Assembly: GCF_004799755.1 (NCBI RefSeq)
Contig: NZ_SLUB01000034.1
Location: 1-47,254, forward strand
Source: Bacillus timonensis
GTDB taxonomy: Bacteria > Bacillota > Bacilli > Bacillales > Bacillaceae_L
Length of the DNA stretch: 47,254 bases
Direction of reading: 5' to 3'
Part shown: piece after piece, positions 42,709 to 47,254 of the stretch
Layout: the number at the start of each line of letters is the position of its first letter
How positions within the stretch are numbered: position 1 is the stretch's first letter
Position numbers and translations under genes: made by a program
Notes under the pieces: generated by a model
Databases searched by the model: none
What the model was told of the DNA's origin: nothing
Seen by the model: the letters and a program-made list of their open reading frames with translations, nothing else

Positions 42709-44132
42709 AGATTAAGCACCACCATTCGTTCTTCCGTCATTTCTTGCACTGCATAATGAGGACCTTCTTTTCCTAATCCACTATTTTTTATTCCACCATA
42801 CGGCATTACATCGTTTCGATAGGTAGACACATCATTCACTATAACTCCTCCATATTGCAAGGTCCTTGCAGCTTTCATTGCGAGTTCTAAATTTTTAGTA
42901 AATATACCAGCCTGGAGACCATAGTCCGACTCATTTGCTTGTAAGAAAGCATCGTCAATATTTTCATATGGAATAATCGTAACTATTGGTGCGAATACTT
43001 CTTTACATACAACTTTCATTTCATGGGTTGTTTGTGTTAAGACCACTGGGTATAGGAATGAACCCTCCCTTCTAATCGGAAGTAACGCTTTCGCTCCTTC
43101 AGAAACTGCTTCTGTAGCCCATTCTTCAGCTCTTTTCGCTTCTTTTTCACTAATCATTGGTCCAACATCTGTATCAGGGTCCATCGGATTTCCTACTTTT
43201 AAATGTTGAACAGCAGAAATATATTTTTCTGTAAACTCATCTATGATTGCCGAATGGATGTATAATCTTTGAACAGCAATACAAGCTTGGCCTGCATTGT
43301 GAAAGCTTCTGGTAGCAGTAGCTTTCACTGCTAAATCGACATCTGCATCAAAATGAACAATATTCGGGGAATTGTTCCCTAATTCTAGCGCGACTGGACG
43401 CATCCCACTTCGTTCTTTAATATGTTTTCCAACTTCCCCTGACCCTGTAAATGTATACATCGCGATTCGTTCATCATCAAGTAACCAATTCCCGACCTCA
43501 CTACCAGCACCGGTAATAATATTCACATATCCTTTTGGTAGACCTGCCTCTTCTAAAATTGAAACAAGTTGATAAGTTGCTAATGGTGTACTTGTTGCAG
43601 GTTTCACAACGAGAGTATTTCCTGCCGCTAATGCAGGGGCAATTTTATGGACACCTAACAATAGGGGATAGTTAAACGGTGTAATTGCCCCGATAACTCC
43701 TTTAGGTACTCGAACTGTAAACCCAAGTCTATTTTCTGATCCTTCTGTTGCCTGCAAAGGGATCATCTCCCCGGAGATTCTCTTAGCCTCTTCAGCTGAT
43801 AGACGCAATGTATTAATTGAACGATCTAATTCACCTTTAGCATCCTTTCTCGTTTTCCCAACCTCTTCTACTAAGGAACATTCTAGTGTTTCCCTACGCT
43901 TTTCCATAATTTCTGCAGCCTTTAATAAAATGGAGTATCTTTGGAAAGGTGTAAGCTGGTCTTCCCGAAACATCCTTTCTGCCTCTGTAACTGCATCTCT
44001 TACAAACTGTTTTTCAGCTTTTGAGATTGAAGCAATTGTTTCCCCCGTGTATTTGTTGTAAACAGGAATATATTCCTTCGTACTAACTTCCTTCCCACCG
44101 ATGTACAAATGATACATTTTGTCTATAACCAT
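42705..44132 (-). CDS. Aldehyde dehydrogenase (candidate dehydropantoate dehydrogenase)
   Basis: 475-residue NAD(P)-dependent aldehyde dehydrogenase with all key residues: Asn in TPFNYPLLL, FTGSGEVG, general base Glu250 in ALELGNN and nucleophile Cys284 in GQACIA. It resembles the lactaldehyde/sulfolactaldehyde and phosphonoacetaldehyde group, which oxidises small hydroxylated or charged aldehydes. In context it would convert 4-dehydropantoate to 3,3-dimethylmalate (EC 1.2.1.33). AGGAGAG precedes the ATG. It lies 16 bp after the decarboxylating dehydrogenase gene. Confidence 0.9.
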   Translation of the reverse strand: MVIDKMYHLYIGGKEVSTKEYIPVYNKYTGETIASISKAEKQFVRDAVTEAERMFREDQLTPFQRYSILLKAAEIMEKRRETLECSLVEEVGKTRKDAKGELDRSINTLRLSAEEAKRISGEMIPLQATEGSENRLGFTVRVPKGVIGAITPFNYPLLLGVHKIAPALAAGNTLVVKPATSTPLATYQLVSILEEAGLPKGYVNIITGAGSEVGNWLLDDERIAMYTFTGSGEVGKHIKERSGMRPVALELGNNSPNIVHFDADVDLAVKATATRSFHNAGQACIAVQRLYIHSAIIDEFTEKYISAVQHLKVGNPMDPDTDVGPMISEKEAKRAEEWATEAVSEGAKALLPIRREGSFLYPVVLTQTTHEMKVVCKEVFAPIVTIIPYENIDDAFLQANESDYGLQAGIFTKNLELAMKAARTLQYGGVIVNDVSTYRNDVMPYGGIKNSGLGKEGPHYAVQEMTEERMVVLNL

Positions 44133-44148
44133 CTTTTCTGCTCTCCTT

Positions 44149-45231
44149 TTAAAATGATTTAACGCTCAACTTTATCATTTCTTCAATAATTTGATCACCT
44201 ACTTCCACAGTAGATGCGTTTCCGCCTAAATCGGGAGTTAGAACAGTCCTCGCTACCAAAACTTCCTCAATTGATTTAACGATGAGATCTGCAATATTTT
44301 TAAAATTCAGATGTTCCATCATTAGACCTATGCTCCATATAAGTGCAATTGGGTTAGATATCCCTTTTCCAGCAATGTCTGGTGCCGACCCATGAATTGG
44401 CTCAAACATAGAAGGGAAATTTTTCTCTGGATTTATATTGCCTGACGGTGCAATTCCTAAACCACCTACGATTGCTGCTCCCAGATCAGTTAATATATCC
44501 CCAAACAAATTACTACCCACAACTACATCAAAGTACTCTGGCTTCGTAACAAAGTACGCAGAAAGTGCATCAATATGGCAGTAATCCGTTTTTATCTTTG
44601 GATACTTTTGGCCAACTTCCTTTGCAATTTCATCCCAGTATGGCATAGTATGATAGATTCCATTGGATTTCGTTGCAACAGTTAACCTTTTCTTTCTTCT
44701 CTTTTCAGCCAATGAATATGCGTAATTAATAACTCGTTCTATCCCATACCTAGTAAAGACATTATTTTGAACTGCTAATTCATAGGGTGTATTTTGATGG
44801 AGTCGTCCTCCGATGTTGGTATATTCGCCTTCAGTATTTTCTCGAATAACTACAAAATCAATATTATTCGTTTTATTACGTAAAGGACCCTCAATCCCAC
44901 GTAATAGCTTAATAGGTCTTAAGTTAATATACTGCTGGAAAGCCCTTCTAATTGGTAAGATCAATTCCCAAACAGAAATGTGATCTGGAACACTTTCTGC
45001 TCCAATTGCACCTAACAAGATAGAGTCATAATCCTTTAATATTCCAAGTGCATTATCGGGCATCATCTTTCCATGCTTTAGGTAATAATCACAATTCCAT
45101 TCAAATGAGTCCTTATTAAAACGAACTCCCCCATGAATCTCTTCAATTACTTTTAGAACTTTTAATCCCTCAGACATAACCTCTGGTCCAATGCCATCGC
45201 CCGGGATTACAGCTATTGAATAATGTTTCAA
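44149..45231 (-). CDS. Tartrate/D-malate-type decarboxylating dehydrogenase (candidate dimethylmalate dehydrogenase)
   Basis: 360-residue beta-decarboxylating dehydrogenase of the isocitrate/isopropylmalate family, TtuC/DmlA branch: LPIRRAFQQYINLRP, Tyr137 in NTEGEYTNIGG, Lys188 in VATKSNG, metal Asp residues in HIDALSAYF and FGDILTDL, and EPIHGSAPDIAGKG. Such enzymes oxidise and decarboxylate D-malate and substituted malates. In context the substrate would be (R)-3,3-dimethylmalate, giving 2-ketoisovalerate (EC 1.1.1.84). The start is TTG at 45231, seven nt after AGGAGGTG; no ATG is closer. It is the first gene behind the sigma-54 promoter. Confidence 0.9.
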   Translation of the reverse strand: MKHYSIAVIPGDGIGPEVMSEGLKVLKVIEEIHGGVRFNKDSFEWNCDYYLKHGKMMPDNALGILKDYDSILLGAIGAESVPDHISVWELILPIRRAFQQYINLRPIKLLRGIEGPLRNKTNNIDFVVIRENTEGEYTNIGGRLHQNTPYELAVQNNVFTRYGIERVINYAYSLAEKRRKKRLTVATKSNGIYHTMPYWDEIAKEVGQKYPKIKTDYCHIDALSAYFVTKPEYFDVVVGSNLFGDILTDLGAAIVGGLGIAPSGNINPEKNFPSMFEPIHGSAPDIAGKGISNPIALIWSIGLMMEHLNFKNIADLIVKSIEEVLVARTVLTPDLGGNASTVEVGDQIIEEMIKLSVKSF

Positions 45232-45302
45232 TTTGTTTCACCTCCTATTTTTTTGATAAGGCTTTTCTCCACAATAAAATAGTCTTCTTCAATTTATACA
45301 CT

Positions 45303-45318
45303 TGCAATTTTCATGCCA
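45303..45318 (-). promoter_or_regulatory. Sigma-54 (SigL) -24/-12 promoter
   Basis: On the minus strand TGGCATG-AAAA-TTGCA matches the consensus TGGCACG-N4-TTGCA at all but one base, with correct spacing of GG and GC. It is about 70 nt upstream of the first operon gene and lies next to a sigma-54 activator gene. Confidence 0.88.
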
Positions 45319-45378
45319 GATGTGTATTTCGCAATATTCAGACTTCTGATGCTATTTTGAATGACTTTTTGTTTTTTA

Positions 45379-45406
45379 TTGCAACCATGTTGTTTCAATT
45401 TGCAAC
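45379..45406 (-). promoter_or_regulatory. Candidate upstream activator sequence (direct repeat)
   Basis: TTGCAACCAT (45379) and TTGCAACGAT (45400) form a direct repeat 21 bp apart, two helical turns, about 60-90 bp upstream of the -24 element. This is the usual place for enhancer-binding regulators. The regulator gene is adjacent. Confidence 0.5.
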
Positions 45407-45413
45407 GATTACA
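45400..45413 (-). promoter_or_regulatory. Candidate cre site (CcpA)
   Basis: Minus strand TGTAATCGTTGCAA fits TGWNANCGNTNNCA with one mismatch. It overlaps one half of the activator repeat and the regulator stop codon. It could give glucose repression; a single-mismatch match may also be chance. Confidence 0.35.
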
Positions 45414-47235
45414 GATTGTACTTTTTTATCTTTCTCCAGAGTGTAGACCTATCAATCCCAAGTTGTCTTGCAGCAATAGTTTTGTTATTGTACTTATTTA
45501 AAGTTTCAACAATTAATTCTTTTTCTTTTTCCTCAATATTTGTCCCATTTACAATTTCTTTTTGCTTATTATGTTGTATCTTTTTTGATAAGAAGGAAGC
45601 ATTATCAATAGTGAGATGTCTTCCTTTTGATAATACGATAATTCTTTCAATCATATTTTTAAGTTCTCGAATATTCCCTGGCCAATGGTAGCTCTGAAAG
45701 AGCTTGAGTAAACTTTCTTCAACTAATTCTATTTCTTTCTTTCCTTCAACATTAAATTGCTGGATAATACTCTGTACGAGTAGAGGAATGTCCTGAATTC
45801 TAGCTCTTAGAGGAGGGAGTTCCAACGATAAGACATTTATCCGATAAAATAAATCAGTTCTAAACTGTTTCTTTTCAATTTCCTCCTCTAAGTTTCGATT
45901 GGTTGCTGCAATAATTCGGACATCTACAGGAATAGTCCGTTTTCCACCAATTCTTCTTATTGACTTTTCTTGCAAAACACGTAATAGTAATGCCTGAATT
46001 CTTAATGGTATCTCCCCAATTTCATCCAAAAACAAGGTTCCCCCATGTGCAAGTTCAAAGAGGCCTTGTTTGCCACCTCTACTAGCCCCTGTAAAGCTAC
46101 CTTCTTCATAACCAAATAACTCGGACTCTAATAAACTATCAGGAAATGCAGCACAATTTACTGCTACAAATGGACCAACTGCCCTGTTACTTTCTATATG
46201 AATTCCTTGAGCAAAAAGTTCTTTACCTGTTCCAGATTCTCCAGTAATAAGAACCGTTGAATCAGTACTAGCAAAAAGTTTAGCATTTTCTTTTGCTTCA
46301 ACAATCCCGCTTGATGTTCCAACAATATCGTCTAATCGGTATTTTGCTTCTAATCCACTAGGTTGAAGTATTTTCCTAATTTTCATTTCTAATTTTTGAA
46401 TATCAGTTATCTCCTTAAAGTTCGATACTGCTCCTACTACATTATTATTAACAACTACAGGGAGACGATTAATCACAATTTGTTTATCATGAATCTTCGC
46501 AAAGTCCCCAATTTCCTTTTTACCAGTATGCAGAACTCTAAGCATATCGGAATTAGGAATTAGTTCAGAGATTTTGTTTCCTATTACTCTACCTTGTAAA
46601 CCAAGAGTGTTCTTAGCGTTTTGATTTGTTAATAGAATATGACCTTCCTGATCGACAACAACAATTCCGTCATGAGAAGAATTTACGATGGCTTGTGTCT
46701 GGTATTTTTCCCGCATCATTTCATTTGCCAAATAAATTAGTGAAATAGCTTGTCTTACATACGATGTTAAGGATGATAAGGTTGGTTCAATATAAGTTAC
46801 AAATTGTTTCATTGTGTTTGGTATAGGTGTATCATGATGCCAACTAGAGATAAAATATACCGCTTCTTCGTTCAAAAACTCTGAATGGAGATTATTTATA
46901 TTTAATAATTGATACTCCAGCTTTTCTCCTAAAGAAATTTCAATTTGGAGCCATTTTATTTCATCCTCCGTTCCTATAAATATTTTTTGCCTAGCATCTA
47001 ATTTTTTTGTTTGGATTGTAGCTTCTATATCATTTAAAGTTATCGAAATAGGAACTGTAGGTATTTTTAATGAGTCTACATCGGTTATGTACATTGAGGG
47101 CAAAATAAGTATGAGTTCACTTAATTTTTGATTTAAAAGGGTTTCTTGGGAGTCGAGACTTAATGGTTCTATATTTAACTTTCTAAGTAGTTTTGAAATT
47201 TTCTCTTTTAAAGGTGAATTTAATTTGTATAATGC
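45409..47235 (-). CDS. Sigma-54-dependent enhancer-binding regulator (5' end missing)
   Basis: At least 609 residues; the gene runs off the contig, and the first five codons of the apparent frame (MYKRQ) are adapter, so they are excluded. The order is an unrecognised N-terminal sensory region (about 1-190), a PAS domain ([19 protein letters not shown]), then an AAA+ domain with Walker A GESGTGKE (about 330), the sigma-54 contact loop GSFTGA (about 380) and Walker [10 protein letters not shown] Fis-type helix-turn-helix ends the protein ([20 protein letters not shown]). It resembles BkdR and RocR-type activators of Bacillus. It lies upstream of the catabolic operon on the same strand and probably senses pantothenate or an intermediate. 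Confidence 0.92.
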   Translation of the reverse strand, partial: ALYKLNSPLKEKISKLLRKLNIEPLSLDSQETLLNQKLSELILILPSMYITDVDSLKIPTVPISITLNDIEATIQTKKLDARQKIFIGTEDEIKWLQIEISLGEKLEYQLLNINNLHSEFLNEEAVYFISSWHHDTPIPNTMKQFVTYIEPTLSSLTSYVRQAISLIYLANEMMREKYQTQAIVNSSHDGIVVVDQEGHILLTNQNAKNTLGLQGRVIGNKISELIPNSDMLRVLHTGKKEIGDFAKIHDKQIVINRLPVVVNNNVVGAVSNFKEITDIQKLEMKIRKILQPSGLEAKYRLDDIVGTSSGIVEAKENAKLFASTDSTVLITGESGTGKELFAQGIHIESNRAVGPFVAVNCAAFPDSLLESELFGYEEGSFTGASRGGKQGLFELAHGGTLFLDEIGEIPLRIQALLLRVLQEKSIRRIGGKRTIPVDVRIIAATNRNLEEEIEKKQFRTDLFYRINVLSLELPPLRARIQDIPLLVQSIIQQFNVEGKKEIELVEESLLKLFQSYHWPGNIRELKNMIERIIVLSKGRHLTIDNASFLSKKIQHNKQKEIVNGTNIEEKEKELIVETLNKYNNKTIAARQLGIDRSTLWRKIKKYNL

Positions 47236-47254
47236 CTGTCTCTTATACACATCT
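47236..47254. other. Tn5 mosaic-end sequencing adapter (artefact)
   Basis: Exact inverse complement of the first 19 bases. It would encode MYKRQ on the minus strand, a known artefact at protein starts in assembled data. Native sequence ends at 47235. Confidence 0.97.

Noticed and set aside
44149-45231. Tartrate or leucine-biosynthesis operon
   Set aside because: The dehydrogenase alone could suggest tartrate or isopropylmalate, but no leu or tartrate-transport genes are present; the PanF-like symporter and amidases point elsewhere.
1-47254. Perfect 19-bp terminal inverted repeats as ends of a giant transposon
   Set aside because: They are exactly the Tn5 mosaic end from library preparation; no transposase gene is present.

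Overview
ORGANISM AND NATURE OF THE WINDOW. This is an AT-rich contig from an endospore-forming Bacillaceae (Bacillus sensu lato). The evidence is the pbpF/yhaA/ecsCBA/hit/serC/trpP/prsA/yhaI/hpr/yhaH/yhaMNO/yhaPQ/yhzD/yhaR gene set familiar from Bacillus subtilis, the sporulation proteins YhaL and YjcZ, strong AGGAGG-type ribosome binding sites and many rho-independent terminators. I cannot name the species. Both ends are exact copies of the 19-bp Tn5 mosaic end used in sequencing libraries, so the contig is clipped by adapter at both sides and the last gene is incomplete. || LAYOUT. 1-13 kb: housekeeping and accessory genes in short units: MFS exporter, class A PBP, CoA-type NUDIX hydrolase, a small unknown, tRNA hydroxylase TrhO, pyridoxal kinase PdxK, an XRE regulator, an orphan ModA lipoprotein, an acyl-CoA dehydrogenase, a secreted DUF2680 protein, a TerC-type exporter and a DUF2157/GDYXXLXY membrane protein. 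13-25 kb: the secretion and sporulation neighbourhood yhaA, ecsCBA, hit, serC, trpP, yhaL, prsA, yjcZ, two small membrane proteins, yhaI, hpr (scoC), yhaH. 25-36.7 kb: a secreted Cys/His-rich unknown, the yhaO-yhaN-yhaM nuclease operon, rocB beside an aminotransferase remnant, the yhaQP ABC exporter, yhzD and yhaR. 36.7-37.0 kb: a decayed group II intron reverse transcriptase. 37-47 kb: a catabolic island, all on the minus strand. || MAIN RESULT. The island is a sigma-54 (SigL) operon: an enhancer-binding regulator, a near-perfect -24/-12 promoter, a TtuC/DmlA-type decarboxylating dehydrogenase, an aldehyde dehydrogenase, a short-chain dehydrogenase, YhdT, a PanF-like sodium/pantothenate symporter, a 55-codon small ORF and two M20 amidohydrolases. 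Together these match, step for step, uptake and breakdown of pantothenate: hydrolysis to pantoate and beta-alanine, oxidation to dehydropantoate, oxidation to dimethylmalate, and oxidative decarboxylation to 2-ketoisovalerate. The reactions are known biochemically; the assignment to these genes is my inference. || OTHER POINTS. trpP carries six NAG triplets at exact 5-nt spacing over its ribosome binding site, a likely TRAP target. Between ecsA and hit lies a thrice-repeated element ending in a strong terminator, probably a small RNA or tiny-peptide transcript. Two unrelated tandem arrays share a 52-53 bp period and both sit between convergent genes; one shows covariation in a hairpin.
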